A DNA stretch of 58,810 bases, taken from NCBI GenBank assembly GCA_029244935.1, contig JAQWQF010000003.1:1-58810 (forward strand), in the 5' to 3' direction. Shown piece after piece: positions 25,653 to 35,046 of this stretch (its first letter is position 1; each line of letters begins with the position of its first letter). The translations under genes were made by a program, and so were the position numbers. The notes below the pieces were generated by a model. The model had not been told where the DNA came from, did not search any database, and was given only the letters and a program-made list of their open reading frames with translations. Source of the stretch: Methylophilaceae bacterium (GTDB lineage Bacteria > Pseudomonadota > Gammaproteobacteria > Burkholderiales > Methylophilaceae).

Positions 25653-26033
25653 TTAGGCTGCTTGTATTGCAATAGAATGCTTACTTATCGTAATTTCATT
25701 CTTATTATTAACATAGACAAGAAGTGGCTGATATTTTGGTAATTCTTGCTCATTGTAATTTCCATAAGTAGCAATAATTAACATATCGCCAGGATTTGCT
25801 TTATGAGCTGCGGCGCCATTAATGGAAATAATTCCAGAATTCTTTTCTGCAGAGATAGCATAAGTAGTAAAACGCTCACCATTTGTGATGTTATATATAT
25901 TAATTTGTTCGTATTCGCTGATATTTGCAGCTTCAAGTAGCTTTATATCAATAGCGCATGAGCCCTCATACTCTAGTTCAGAGTTTGTAACCGTTACTCG
26001 GTGTAATTTGGATTTAAGCATTACTCTTTGCAT
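25653..26033 (-). CDS. panD: Aspartate 1-decarboxylase
   Basis: A 126-residue pyruvoyl enzyme making beta-alanine for pantothenate. The self-cleavage site is Gly24-Ser25 in YEGSCAID, and [10 protein letters not shown] and [12 protein letters not shown] are family signatures. The start ATG at 26031-26033 gives [12 protein letters not shown], the usual N terminus. It lies 34 bp downstream of panC and 8 bp before rsfS, completing a panB-panC-panD run. Confidence 0.96.
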   Translation of the reverse strand: MQRVMLKSKLHRVTVTNSELEYEGSCAIDIKLLEAANISEYEQINIYNITNGERFTTYAISAEKNSGIISINGAAAHKANPGDMLIIATYGNYNEQELPKYQPLLVYVNNKNEITISKHSIAIQAA

Positions 26034-26067
26034 ATATTTAAATTCTCTTTAAAATCGATCATTATAA

Positions 26068-26907
26068 TCAGTTAGGCTGACCTATGCAAAATTCTATGCT
26101 GTCAATTAATCGGACACCTTTGAATATACCTGCACCCAAAATTACAAGCTGACTGTCTTTATATGATGGTTCACTAAGGTCAGAAATTTTTCTGATTTCA
26201 ATATATTCAATATCCCAACCCAGACTTTCTAAGTGTTTTATATTGTCACCAATTATACTTTTCTTATTATGACCAGATTTTGCTTGATTAACAATATTTT
26301 GGAGTGCTTTATAAAGATTTGCGGCATTAATTAAGTTTTCTTTTGTAAATAAATTATTACGTGAACTCATTGCTAAACCATCCTTATTCCTTATTGTCTC
26401 ACCTCCAATAATCTTTATTTTAGGGTAATTATGTTTGGCAAAGTGTCTAACTAAAAAAAGCTGTTGATAATCTTTTTTACCAAAAATAACTGATTTTGGC
26501 ATTAGCAAATTAAATAATTTATCAATTATAGTAATAACACCATTGAAGTGGCCTGGCCTAAATTTTCCGCAAAGATCATTTGAAATCGGAGGTAGGTCAT
26601 ATAAATTATTTGTATGCTCAGGATAAATTTCCTTTAAATTTGGCATAAAAAGAATTAAATTTTTATATTGTTCAAGCAGTTTAATGTCTCTATCAGGGGT
26701 TCTTGGGTAGCTTTCTAAATCTTTACTTGAGTTAAATTGAGCAGGGTTAACAAAAATAGAAACAACAACAGTTTTAGAGATTGATATAGCTTTATCAACA
26801 AGGCTTAAGTGCCCCTCATGAAGATTGCCCATAGTAGGAACAAATGCAATATTTTCTTTATTGAGAAGTAATTCATGAATGTCTCGGATGGTTTCTACTT
26901 TATCCAT
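26068..26907 (-). CDS. panC: Pantothenate synthetase
   Basis: A 279-residue enzyme that joins pantoate and beta-alanine using ATP. The nucleotide-binding MGNLHEGHLSL (about 26-36), the SIFVNPAQF block, GKKDYQQLFLVR and the KMSKS-like segment DGLAMSSRN are all clear. It overlaps panB by 8 bp and precedes panD. Confidence 0.97.
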   Translation of the reverse strand: MDKVETIRDIHELLLNKENIAFVPTMGNLHEGHLSLVDKAISISKTVVVSIFVNPAQFNSSKDLESYPRTPDRDIKLLEQYKNLILFMPNLKEIYPEHTNNLYDLPPISNDLCGKFRPGHFNGVITIIDKLFNLLMPKSVIFGKKDYQQLFLVRHFAKHNYPKIKIIGGETIRNKDGLAMSSRNNLFTKENLINAANLYKALQNIVNQAKSGHNKKSIIGDNIKHLESLGWDIEYIEIRKISDLSEPSYKDSQLVILGAGIFKGVRLIDSIEFCIGQPN

Positions 26908-27634
26908 CAGTGATTTTTTTAGTACTCTCGATAAATTTTATAATTGCAGTCATACAAGATATAGGTTTATTAGAAAATTTATCCTTTTTTACTTTAAAAA
27001 ATTTAGAAGTTACACCAATTAGATCATAGATAATCTCAACATTTCCGGTACATAAATTTGACGAACGAAAGGCAATAGTTGGAATAGTTAATTTTTCTGT
27101 TAATAATTTATCTGTTTCACTTCCCATCATTGAAAGCACTATCATTTGAGCTCCATTACCCTCTAACGCTTTTGCTATTTTTAAGGATTTCTCTGAATCT
27201 ACTTTAGTTGATGGCTTATTCATTGTCTGCGGGATATAACCAATATGTGCACAAATTTTTATCTTATTTTCTGATAAGAACTTGACGATAGCAAACATGG
27301 AAGTACCGCCCTCTATTTTTATCATATCTGCGCCTGCATTGATTAAGGCCCTTGCATTTAATAATGCTTCATTTTTAGTTTTTAATGCTGATAGAGGCAT
27401 ATCTGAAATAATAGGCAGGGTACTGGATCCAAGCCTTACTGCACGGGTGTGGTAGATTATTTCATCTATAGTTACTTTCCTTGTATTTTTTTCTCCCTTT
27501 ATAACAATACCTAATGAATCACCGACCAGAGCTGCATCACATTTACATCTTTCTAATAAGTTCGAAAATGTGGCGTCATAACAGGTAATTATAGAAATTT
27601 TTTTCTTTTTTAATAATACATTTATTCTGTTCAT
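26900..27634 (-). CDS. panB: 3-methyl-2-oxobutanoate hydroxymethyltransferase
   Basis: A 244-residue PanB, which makes ketopantoate from ketoisovalerate and methylene-tetrahydrofolate. YDATFSNLLERCKCDAALVG and GDSLGIVIKG (about 37-46) hold the metal and substrate residues; DMPLSA and KIEGG follow. It is about 20 residues shorter than the usual 263, mostly in the C-terminal half, a shortening common in streamlined genomes. It overlaps the kinase gene (4 bp) and panC (8 bp). Confidence 0.95.
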   Translation of the reverse strand: MNRINVLLKKKKISIITCYDATFSNLLERCKCDAALVGDSLGIVIKGEKNTRKVTIDEIIYHTRAVRLGSSTLPIISDMPLSALKTKNEALLNARALINAGADMIKIEGGTSMFAIVKFLSENKIKICAHIGYIPQTMNKPSTKVDSEKSLKIAKALEGNGAQMIVLSMMGSETDKLLTEKLTIPTIAFRSSNLCTGNVEIIYDLIGVTSKFFKVKKDKFSNKPISCMTAIIKFIESTKKITDG

Positions 27635-28278
27635 ATTAATTTTGGATTAAAGTATTCTCTTACGCTTGAGATTTGATTTATTCTTTCAATCAACATTTCT
27701 AATGCTGACTTATCCTCTAAAATATCAAGATCTTGATTATTAACAATTAATACATTTGAGCTATGATTATTATGAAAATAATTGCTATAAGATTCTGCAA
27801 TTCTCTCAAGGTATTCAGTTGTAATTCTTCGCTCAAATTTAATATTTCTTTTTTCAACACGATATCTTAATAGATCAACTGGGGTTTGAAGATAGATAAC
27901 TAGATCCGGAACAGGAGCCTTTAGCTCTAAATGCTTATAGATTTGATGGTAAAGTTTATATTCGTCGTTATCCAGGTTTAATTTTGCGAAGATGGGGTCT
28001 TTTTGCAAAAAGAAATCTGAAATTACACCATTTCTAAAGAAATCCTTTTGTTTTAATTCAGTAATTTGATTAGCCCTCTGAAAAAGAAAGAAAAGTTGAG
28101 TAGGGAGCGCATAATGCTTCATATCTTCATAGAATTTGGGTAGAAATGGATTTCTTTCAGCTTTTTCAGAAAACATATGAGCATGAAATTGATTTGCTAG
28201 TAGTTTTGCTAAGGTAGATTTACCAGAGCCAATTGGGCCTTCAACAACAATATATGGATATTTGTTAAAAATATTCAA
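27631..28278 (-). CDS. Deoxynucleoside kinase (deoxyadenosine/deoxyguanosine kinase family)
   Basis: A 215-residue P-loop kinase with Walker A GPIGSGKST (15-23) and a FERRITTEYLERIA-type lid region. The segment EKAERNPFLPKFYEDM and FFLFQRA fit the deoxynucleoside kinase family, which salvages deoxynucleosides. It lies in translational coupling with folK upstream and panB downstream (4-bp overlaps each). The exact nucleoside cannot be read from sequence. Confidence 0.9.
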   Translation of the reverse strand: MNIFNKYPYIVVEGPIGSGKSTLAKLLANQFHAHMFSEKAERNPFLPKFYEDMKHYALPTQLFFLFQRANQITELKQKDFFRNGVISDFFLQKDPIFAKLNLDNDEYKLYHQIYKHLELKAPVPDLVIYLQTPVDLLRYRVEKRNIKFERRITTEYLERIAESYSNYFHNNHSSNVLIVNNQDLDILEDKSALEMLIERINQISSVREYFNPKLI

Positions 28279-28757
28279 ATTGAAACCTTTTTGATATTTT
28301 GCATGGTTAACCCTGATATAAGGTCCTTCACTGAACCATATTTAGGAATTTGAATTATAGGTGAAATTTCTAAAAGGGGTACTAACACAAATAATCTCTC
28401 ATGCATCCTTGGGTGAGGAATAATTAATGATTCACTTATTAATATTAAATCATCAAACAACAAGATATCAAGGTCTAATGTTCTTGGACCATTCTTTTCT
28501 TTTCTAATCCTTCCAAATTTAAGTTCAATATCAAGTAACTTAATAAGTAGATCATTATAATTTATTGTTGAAGAAATTTGTACAACTGCATTAATAAAGT
28601 TTGGTTGATCTAAAAAACCAACAGGGGAGGTCTCATATAAGCTTGAGGTAGCTATGATATTGATATCATTTATTTCTTCAATTAAATTAATGGCATCCTT
28701 AATTTTTTGTTGAGGATCATCTATGTTACTTCCTAGACCAATAAATATATTATGCAT
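28275..28757 (-). CDS. folK: 2-amino-4-hydroxy-6-hydroxymethyldihydropteridine pyrophosphokinase
   Basis: About 160 residues of the FolK family, which pyrophosphorylates the pterin for folate synthesis. The signature is IFIGLGSNIDDP at the start, YETSPVGFLDQPNFINAVV in the middle and GPRTLDLDILLF, which binds ATP and pterin. The ATG at 28755-28757 gives the usual short N terminus; an upstream in-frame ATG at 28776-28778 adds seven residues and overlaps pcnB by 29 bp. Neither has a strong ribosome site. The pcnB-folK pairing is classic. Confidence 0.95.
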   Translation of the reverse strand: MHNIFIGLGSNIDDPQQKIKDAINLIEEINDINIIATSSLYETSPVGFLDQPNFINAVVQISSTINYNDLLIKLLDIELKFGRIRKEKNGPRTLDLDILLFDDLILISESLIIPHPRMHERLFVLVPLLEISPIIQIPKYGSVKDLISGLTMQNIKKVSI

Positions 28758-29985
28758 TTTTTTTAAAGTGCTGTTCATGTGTTAATTGATTTTTCTTATT
28801 CTCATCTGCCTCTACAAAATTTATCCACCAAGATGCTGTATTTTTAAGTGCTTTATCCTTTAAGTTTCTAAGTAATAAAAAGTCATATGCTGCTCTAAAT
28901 CTAGGATGTTTAGATAGACGGTGTACTCTTTTTGGGTTTAAATTTTCAAATCGTGGTTGAAGTCGCCATATTTCAGACATAGTAATAGCAAATCTTTTTT
29001 GAATTGGGAATATTTTTGACTGCTTTAGAAGTGTATTATCAATTGCCTCATTTAGTGCTGTTGAAGGGTGAATATTTTTAGTATTTTTGTTCCATGTTAA
29101 TTCAACGTCTGGCCATAAAAAAACTGCTAGAAGAAAGCCTGGGTTAATAGATTTATTATTTAATATTCTATAGTCAGTATTAACAAGTCCTTGGTTTATA
29201 AATTCATATGATTCTGTACCAAGTATAGCTGGAAAATATTTATGAGCTAATAGAAATTTTTTGAATAGAGCCATACTCTTAACTCCATGACCAGTTAAAA
29301 ATAATTTCATAATTTCATCAAACAGTCTGGAGTAGGGAACTTTATCTAGGAGTGATAGCGATTGATTAATATGGTCAGTTAATAATTTATTTAAGGGCAT
29401 GCCTAGCTTAGCTGAAAAACGAATAGCCCTTAGAATTCTTATCGGATCCTCATCAAATCGAATTTTTGGATCCCCAATTAGATTCAGCTGTTTTTTTTGA
29501 ATGTCCTTGATTCCACCATAGAAATCAATTAATTTATTTCTTACTGGATCATAATACAACGCATTGCAGGTGAAGTCTCTTCTAGCTGCGTCTTCTTTTA
29601 TAGAGCCAAATTCGTTGTCCTTATATACTCCATTCTTCATTTTAATTTTATTTTGAGGTGGTGATCTAAACGTAGATACTTCTATTGTTTCAAAATGCTT
29701 AATTACATGAACAATTTGAAACCTACGTCCAATAATTCTTGATTTTGTAAAAATTGAGCGCACTTCTTCGGGGGTAGCATTTGTTGCAATATCAAAATCT
29801 TTTGGTTTCTGACCAATTAAAATATCTCTAATTGCACCTCCTACAATAAAGGCATCAAATTTATTATTTATAAGTGTCTCAATTATTTCGATTGCAAATG
29901 GACTGATTAAGTTGTGATCAATTCTTGTAGGACTAAAGTAGGTGCCTATCTTTTTTTTAATAACGTTAAGAAAATTACCGGTCAT
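28750..29985 (-). CDS. pcnB: Poly(A) polymerase I
   Basis: A 411-residue class II nucleotidyltransferase. FIVGGAIRDILIGQKPKDFDIATNA (in parts, about 44-68) has the GG and DFD motifs of the catalytic core. RRDFTCNALYYDP and RFDEDPIRILRAIRFSAKLG are shared with CCA-adding enzymes; the partner folK and the length favour poly(A) polymerase, which adds 3' tails to RNAs for decay. Its end overlaps folK by at least 7 bp. Confidence 0.9.
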   Translation of the reverse strand: MTGNFLNVIKKKIGTYFSPTRIDHNLISPFAIEIIETLINNKFDAFIVGGAIRDILIGQKPKDFDIATNATPEEVRSIFTKSRIIGRRFQIVHVIKHFETIEVSTFRSPPQNKIKMKNGVYKDNEFGSIKEDAARRDFTCNALYYDPVRNKLIDFYGGIKDIQKKQLNLIGDPKIRFDEDPIRILRAIRFSAKLGMPLNKLLTDHINQSLSLLDKVPYSRLFDEIMKLFLTGHGVKSMALFKKFLLAHKYFPAILGTESYEFINQGLVNTDYRILNNKSINPGFLLAVFLWPDVELTWNKNTKNIHPSTALNEAIDNTLLKQSKIFPIQKRFAITMSEIWRLQPRFENLNPKRVHRLSKHPRFRAAYDFLLLRNLKDKALKNTASWWINFVEADENKKNQLTHEQHFKKNA

Positions 29986-29997
29986 GAATTGATAGTA

Positions 29998-30543
29998 CTA
30001 AATATTTTTTTTCCAGAAAATATCATTAATATTTTTGGACTTGTTGAAGTGTCGACCTAATACGAAAAGAAAATCTGACAATCTATTGATATATTTTAGA
30101 GAGACTTCATTTACTTTATCACTTTGATTTAGTTTAAATAAATTCCTTTCTACTCTCCTACATGTGGTTCTGGCTAGATGAGTATAAGCAGATATCTTAG
30201 ACCCTCCAGGTAGAATAAATTCTTTTAAGGGAGGGAGCTCTTTATTTATTATATCAATATTAGACTCTAGAAATTCAACTTTTGATATTGTTAGTTTTAT
30301 AAAGTTTGGGATAGAAAGTTCACCCCCTATATCAAATAAATCATGTTGTATCCTTTTAAGCCATTCTGATTCTTTCACTGGGATTTCTTCACTAAGAATT
30401 ATCCCAATAACAGCATTAAGCTCATCAATACTCCCTAACCCTTCAATTCTTGAGTTAAATTTATCTATTCTGGAGCCATCACCTAATCCAGTTTTACCGT
30501 CGTCACCAGTTTTTGTATAAATTTTTGTTAGTCTATTTGCCAT
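29998..30543 (-). CDS. Cob(I)yrinic acid a,c-diamide / cobalamin adenosyltransferase (PduO type)
   Basis: A 181-residue adenosyltransferase of the PduO family. TKIYTKTGDDGKTGLGDGSR (6-25) is the ATP-binding start of the family, and R-x-CRRVERNL near 132-139 forms the active site. It makes adenosylcobalamin. No other cobalamin gene lies nearby, and B12 use in such small genomes often rests on salvage (inference). It starts the leftward operon running to rlmH/phrB and is divergent from murI by 62 bp. Confidence 0.93.
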   Translation of the reverse strand: MANRLTKIYTKTGDDGKTGLGDGSRIDKFNSRIEGLGSIDELNAVIGIILSEEIPVKESEWLKRIQHDLFDIGGELSIPNFIKLTISKVEFLESNIDIINKELPPLKEFILPGGSKISAYTHLARTTCRRVERNLFKLNQSDKVNEVSLKYINRLSDFLFVLGRHFNKSKNINDIFWKKNI

Positions 30544-30605
30544 ATTTTTCCTTAAACTTATTGTACATTAACCTTCTTTATCTAAAGCCTTTATAATGAC
30601 CTAAA

Positions 30606-31409
30606 ATGAATAAATCTTTTCCTATTGGTATTTTCGATTCTGGCGTTGGAGGCCTTTCTGTTCTTCAAAGAATTAATTCTAAACTACCGAATGAATCTTT
30701 GGTTTATGTGGCTGACTCAATAAATGCGCCTTATGGAACCAAAGATGACTCTTTTATAATAGATCGATCAATTTCTATCGTCGACTTTTTAGTTGCAAAC
30801 CATCAAATAAAATTGTTAGTTATTGCTTGTAATACAGCAACAGCCTCTTCTATAGGTAAATTAAGGGAAATTTATGATTTTCCTATTATAGGGATGGAGC
30901 CAGCAATAAAACCTGCTAATGAAGCTTCTAAAAGTAAAAAAGTCGGTATTTTGGCAACAGAAGGAACAATTAATAGCTCAAAATTTTCAGCACTTCTCGA
31001 CTCTTATTCTGGTGAAACACAGTTTTTTACACAACCTTGTATTGGTCTAGTAGAGCTTATCGAGCGTGGACAGATTGACTCTCATGAAGTAATTTCCTTG
31101 CTAAAAAAAAATTTAATACCATTGCTAGAGCATAATGTTGATGTTGTTGTTTTAGGTTGTACTCACTATATTTTTATTAAAAAAATTGTTGAGAATTTTT
31201 TTAATAGTGAAATTACTATTATTGAAACGGGTGACGCAGTAGCAATGCAAACCCAAAGAGTATTGAAAGAATTTAATCTTGAGAGCGATAATCTTATTGG
31301 TCACCATACGATTTACAGCAACAGCAAAAATTCAAATATGAATTCAATTGTAAGTTCATTATTAGGTGACTATGACTTTCTGTATGACTTTCAATCTAAT
31401 TGGTGTTAG
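30606..31409 (+). CDS. murI: Glutamate racemase
   Basis: A 267-residue enzyme supplying D-glutamate for peptidoglycan. The N-terminal IGIFDSGVGGLSVL (7-20) is diagnostic. The two catalytic cysteines are in VIACNTATASS (about 78-88) and LGCTHY (about 184-189). It stands alone on the plus strand between the divergent cobalamin gene and the convergent ilvE. Confidence 0.97.
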   Translation: MNKSFPIGIFDSGVGGLSVLQRINSKLPNESLVYVADSINAPYGTKDDSFIIDRSISIVDFLVANHQIKLLVIACNTATASSIGKLREIYDFPIIGMEPAIKPANEASKSKKVGILATEGTINSSKFSALLDSYSGETQFFTQPCIGLVELIERGQIDSHEVISLLKKNLIPLLEHNVDVVVLGCTHYIFIKKIVENFFNSEITIIETGDAVAMQTQRVLKEFNLESDNLIGHHTIYSNSKNSNMNSIVSSLLGDYDFLYDFQSNWC

Positions 31410-31474
31410 ATAATTTTAGCTGATTAGTATTTTTCGTTATACAGAAATGAAGAGCTAAAAGATATTATTATTAG

Positions 31475-32410
31475 CTAATCAATGTGACTTAACCAATGAC
31501 TGTATTTTTTATTGTTTCCCTTAACCGCTTCAAAGTATATCGATTGAATTTCATTTGTAATCTGACCTCGAACTCCACCTCCAATAACTCTTTTATCTAA
31601 TTGGCGAATAGGGGTTACTTCTGCAGCTGTTCCAGTAAAAAATGCCTCATCTGCTGTATATATCTCATCTCGAGTAATATTTCTTTCGACGATTTCAATC
31701 CCTAAATCTTTAGCAATTGTAATTACTGAATCTCTAGTAATTCCTTCAAGAGCACTAGTTAATGATGGAGTTAAAAGCTTTCCATTTTTAATAATAAAAA
31801 TATTTTCTCCAGACCCTTCAGCAACAAAGCCTTGTGTGTCTAACAATAAGGCCTCATCATAACCGTCCGTAGTTGCTTCTTGATGAGCAAGGATTGAGTT
31901 TAGGTAGTTACCATTAGCTTTGGCCTTGCACATAGTGCTATTTATATGGTGCCTAGAAAAAGAAGAAGTTTTAACAGTAATACCTTTTTCTAAAGCTTCT
32001 TGACCCATATATGCGCCCCAGCTCCATGCAGCAACAATTAGGTGAGTTGTAAGTGTTGTTGCAGAAATACCCATAGCCTCAGACCCATAAAATGCCATTG
32101 GTCTAATATAAGCCGACTTTAAGTTATTTTTTCGTACTGCTATTTTTTGAGCTTTGTTTACAGTTTCTTTGTCATAGGGTATTTTCATCCCAACAATGTG
32201 CGCGGAATTGAATAACCTTTTTGTATGATCTTCAAGTCTAAATATGGCGGTGCCAGTTTTTGTCTCATAGGCTCTTACACCCTCAAATACACCTAATCCG
32301 TAATGAAGGGTGTGAGTTAAAACATGAGTTTTAGCATCGCGCCATGGAACTAATTTATTATTAAACCAAATAAATCCATCTCTATCGTCCATTGATTGTG
32401 GAATTGACAT
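31475..32410 (-). CDS. ilvE: Branched-chain amino-acid aminotransferase
   Basis: A 311-residue PLP-dependent fold-type IV aminotransferase for Ile, Leu and Val. HTLHYGLGVFEGVRAY near residue 34-49 is the family N-terminal block, KANGNYLNSILA holds the catalytic Lys, and AEGSGENIF with EVTPIRQLDKR completes the cofactor site. It is the usual length, monocistronic, with a weak upstream ribosome site (AAAGGAAA), divergent from the sco gene. Confidence 0.97.
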   Translation of the reverse strand: MSIPQSMDDRDGFIWFNNKLVPWRDAKTHVLTHTLHYGLGVFEGVRAYETKTGTAIFRLEDHTKRLFNSAHIVGMKIPYDKETVNKAQKIAVRKNNLKSAYIRPMAFYGSEAMGISATTLTTHLIVAAWSWGAYMGQEALEKGITVKTSSFSRHHINSTMCKAKANGNYLNSILAHQEATTDGYDEALLLDTQGFVAEGSGENIFIIKNGKLLTPSLTSALEGITRDSVITIAKDLGIEIVERNITRDEIYTADEAFFTGTAAEVTPIRQLDKRVIGGGVRGQITNEIQSIYFEAVKGNNKKYSHWLSHID

Positions 32411-32508
32411 ATTTTTCCTTTAAATATAATTCTTAACAATTCGTTTAAGCGTTTATTTTGACACAAGATAACATGATAAAATAAATAATTATTTTTTTGA
32501 AACTCATT

Positions 32509-33084
32509 ATGCGTAATTACCTATTATTTTTATCTCTAATTTTTTTTCTATTTTCTTGTTCAAAAGCCCCTGATTTAAAGTTTAATGGCTCAGATATTAC
32601 TGAGGCTAGATTAAATTCCTCCTTTGAATTGACTTCTCATTTAGGTAAGAGTACTAAGATACAAGACTTTGAGGGGAAGGTGGTGGCAATTTTCTTTGGA
32701 TTCACATATTGCCCAGATATTTGTCCAACTACGATGCATGAGCTCAAGACTATAAAAGATTCATTAGGGGATGATAGGGATAAGTTACAAGTTATCTTTG
32801 TGTCCCTTGATCCAGAGAGAGATACTATAAAACTAATGGAGAAATATGTTCCTTCGTTTGATTCCTCCTTTATCGGGCTAACTGGTTCAGCCGGTAATAT
32901 AAAAAAAATAGCGAGTCAATATAAGGTTTTTTATCAAAAAGTTGGGGATGGAAAAAATTATACGATTGACCATTCGTCGGCCATCTATTTAATTGATAAA
33001 AAAGGAAATATCCGAGTGCGCCACACATATGGATCATCTCAAGCAATGATTATCAGTGACATTCGGTCGCTCATATCAATCTAG
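32509..33084 (+). CDS. SCO1/SenC family lipoprotein, copper chaperone for cytochrome oxidase
   Basis: A thioredoxin-fold lipoprotein of about 191 residues that delivers copper to the CuA centre of cytochrome c oxidase. Copper ligands are the CPDIC motif (GFTYCPDICPTTMHEL) and a distal His in IDHSSAIYLID. The ATG at 32509 gives a signal peptide with lipobox LFSC; the longer TTG start at 32497 is less likely. Its end overlaps the convergent YgjP gene by 9 bp. No other oxidase gene is close. Confidence 0.93.
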   Translation: MRNYLLFLSLIFFLFSCSKAPDLKFNGSDITEARLNSSFELTSHLGKSTKIQDFEGKVVAIFFGFTYCPDICPTTMHELKTIKDSLGDDRDKLQVIFVSLDPERDTIKLMEKYVPSFDSSFIGLTGSAGNIKKIASQYKVFYQKVGDGKNYTIDHSSAIYLIDKKGNIRVRHTYGSSQAMIISDIRSLISI

Positions 33085-33798
33085 ATGATAAAGTTGCAAG
33101 CCTACCAATTTAAGTTGTTTTTGTGCTTCATTGTAGCTCGGAAAAATTTCACCAACTAAACTCCAAAATTGTTGCGAATGATCCATGAATTTTAGATGAG
33201 AAAGTTCGTGGCAAATAACATAATCAATAATGGTAGCAGTTGATTGAATGAGCCTCCAATTTAGCCTTACTTCTTTTTTACTGTTACATGATCCCCATTT
33301 AGTTTTTGCATTTGATAGCAAAACCTTATTTGGAAATAGATTATTCTTTTTTGAGTAAAAATTTACTCTTTTCATAAAGTAATCAAGCGCATATTTCTTG
33401 AGCCAATCAATGAAATATTTTTTTAATTTATCTTCCTTGCTGATATCGTTAAATGATATAAAGCATGAATTATTTTTTAGGTATATTTTATTTTCTCCCT
33501 CAGAAATCTTGAATATAACTTTTTCTCCAAGCAGATTAAATTCATGACAATTCCTGAGGAAAAATGGTGGGACTTTTATCTTGATAAGGTTTAATTTAGA
33601 TTTGATCCATTTTTCTTTTGAAAAAATTACTTTTTTTATATGATTTTTTGAAACAAATATTGGGGCATTAACAATTAATCCATTTTTGGTAATTCTTAAA
33701 CCAATAGAGCGTCTATATTTTCTTATTAATAAATAGCTAATTGAACTACCATCAAGTAAATCGATAGACTCTGTCGATTTAAATTGAGCCTTAAGCAT
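33076..33798 (-). CDS. YgjP-like M48-family metal-dependent hydrolase (DUF45)
   Basis: A 240-residue protein of the WLM/YgjP group. The zinc motif HELSH followed by KFMDHSQQFW (about 198-212) is present, preceded by WGSCNSKKEVRLNWRLIQ, a family signature. The N-terminal half is beta-rich and basic. Members are predicted cytoplasmic metalloproteases with an uncertain role; I give no more specific function. It overlaps plsC by 8 bp at its start. Confidence 0.88.
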   Translation of the reverse strand: MLKAQFKSTESIDLLDGSSISYLLIRKYRRSIGLRITKNGLIVNAPIFVSKNHIKKVIFSKEKWIKSKLNLIKIKVPPFFLRNCHEFNLLGEKVIFKISEGENKIYLKNNSCFISFNDISKEDKLKKYFIDWLKKYALDYFMKRVNFYSKKNNLFPNKVLLSNAKTKWGSCNSKKEVRLNWRLIQSTATIIDYVICHELSHLKFMDHSQQFWSLVGEIFPSYNEAQKQLKLVGLQLYHLD

Positions 33799-34501
33799 TG
33801 AATTTTATCATTTCATTTTCTATCCAATTTTTAACAGCACTATTTAACTCTTCAGAAGTTTTTCCTTTGGATGAAATAGGTTTTCCAATAGATACTTTAA
33901 TTACTCCTGGCTTCTTTATAAATGAATTCTTGGGCCAATATAATCCAGCATTATGGGCAACCGGTACAATATCTGTACTGGATTTTATAGCAAACCATGC
34001 TCCTCCAATATGATATTTACCAACGTCTCCTGGTTTTATGCGCGTTCCTTCTGGAAATATTACTATCCAAAAACCCTTTTTTATTCGATCAATTCCTTGG
34101 GTAAGCATTTGCTCTAATGATTTTTTCCCTGCTTTACGATCTATTGCAATCGGAGATGTCATAGCTAAACCCCAGCCAAAAAATGGTACCCATAATAATT
34201 CTCTTTTAAGAACCCATACTTGTGGTGGGAATATTTTTTGAAAGGCTAAAGTTTCCCATGCTGATTGATGCTTAGAAAGAATTAGAGATGGATGTTTAGG
34301 TATATTTTTTAAGCCATTAACTTTAAAATTAAGATTGCAAGTTATCTTCAACCATGAAAGCATTATTTTTGCCCACAATGATATATATTGATATCGGGTG
34401 TGAGCTTTAAATGGAATAAGAAATAATATTGAAATCGTAAAAGGAATTGTAAACAACCACATACCTAATTGAAACATTAGTGACCTAATAATTAGCATCA
34501 T
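33791..34501 (-). CDS. plsC: 1-acyl-sn-glycerol-3-phosphate acyltransferase
   Basis: A 236-residue PlsC-type acyltransferase making phosphatidic acid. The catalytic HX4(D/E) motif is seen as LSKHQSAWET (about 72-81), and FPEGTR (149-154) binds the glycerol phosphate. A hydrophobic N-terminal helix anchors it in the membrane. The glyQ-glyS-gmhB-plsC order is a common betaproteobacterial arrangement; gene spacing is 6 bp to gmhB. Confidence 0.95.
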   Translation of the reverse strand: MMLIIRSLMFQLGMWLFTIPFTISILFLIPFKAHTRYQYISLWAKIMLSWLKITCNLNFKVNGLKNIPKHPSLILSKHQSAWETLAFQKIFPPQVWVLKRELLWVPFFGWGLAMTSPIAIDRKAGKKSLEQMLTQGIDRIKKGFWIVIFPEGTRIKPGDVGKYHIGGAWFAIKSSTDIVPVAHNAGLYWPKNSFIKKPGVIKVSIGKPISSKGKTSEELNSAVKNWIENEMIKFNA

Positions 34502-34506
34502 AATAT

Positions 34507-35046
34507 TTAATATTTCTCTATTATGGCTTCTGCAGCCTCAAATAAGTCATCAAAGATCATGGTATTTTTTGGATATTTTTTTTGAAGCAATGTTTCTTCG
34601 CCATTACCTGTTTTAACTAATATAGGTTGAGCACCAATTTTTTTATATGCCTGAAGATCTCTTATTGAATCGCCCACGGCAGGAATTTTTTTTAATGAAA
34701 TTGAGAATCTTTTACTAATTTCTTCGTACATTCCAATATCTGGTTTTCTACATTTGCAGTTATCTTCGTCTGTATGAGGACAATAGAAAATTGCATCAAT
34801 AGATCCACCTAATTGCCCAAGCATTTTTATCATTTTTCCATGTATTAGATTCAGATTATCAAAGTCAAACAGGCCACGACCAATACCTGATTGATTTGTT
34901 GCGATAACAACATAAAATCCATGTTGATTGAGTAAGGTAATAGCCTCCAAGCTCTTTGGAATAGGAATCCATTCATTAGGATTTTTTATATGATTAATGT
35001 TGTCCTGATTAATTACTCCGTCACGATCTAATATAACAATCTTCAT
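34507..35046 (-). CDS. gmhB: D-glycero-beta-D-manno-heptose 1,7-bisphosphate 7-phosphatase
   Basis: A 179-residue HAD phosphatase for the LPS heptose pathway. The catalytic DRDGVINQD (7-15) is the HAD motif, ATNQSGIGRG is motif II, and the zinc-binding CPHTDEDNCKC (about 91-101) is typical of GmhB and HisB-N. PAVGDSIRDLQA carries motif IV. It overlaps glyS by 4 bp. Its presence implies heptose-containing LPS, provided the rest of the pathway exists elsewhere. Confidence 0.95.
   Translation of the reverse strand: MKIVILDRDGVINQDNINHIKNPNEWIPIPKSLEAITLLNQHGFYVVIATNQSGIGRGLFDFDNLNLIHGKMIKMLGQLGGSIDAIFYCPHTDEDNCKCRKPDIGMYEEISKRFSISLKKIPAVGDSIRDLQAYKKIGAQPILVKTGNGEETLLQKKYPKNTMIFDDLFEAAEAIIEKY

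Noticed and set aside
26900-27634. Truncated, inactive panB
   Set aside because: The catalytic blocks GDSLG and DMP are present and the gene is coupled to panC; the slight shortening fits a streamlined genome.
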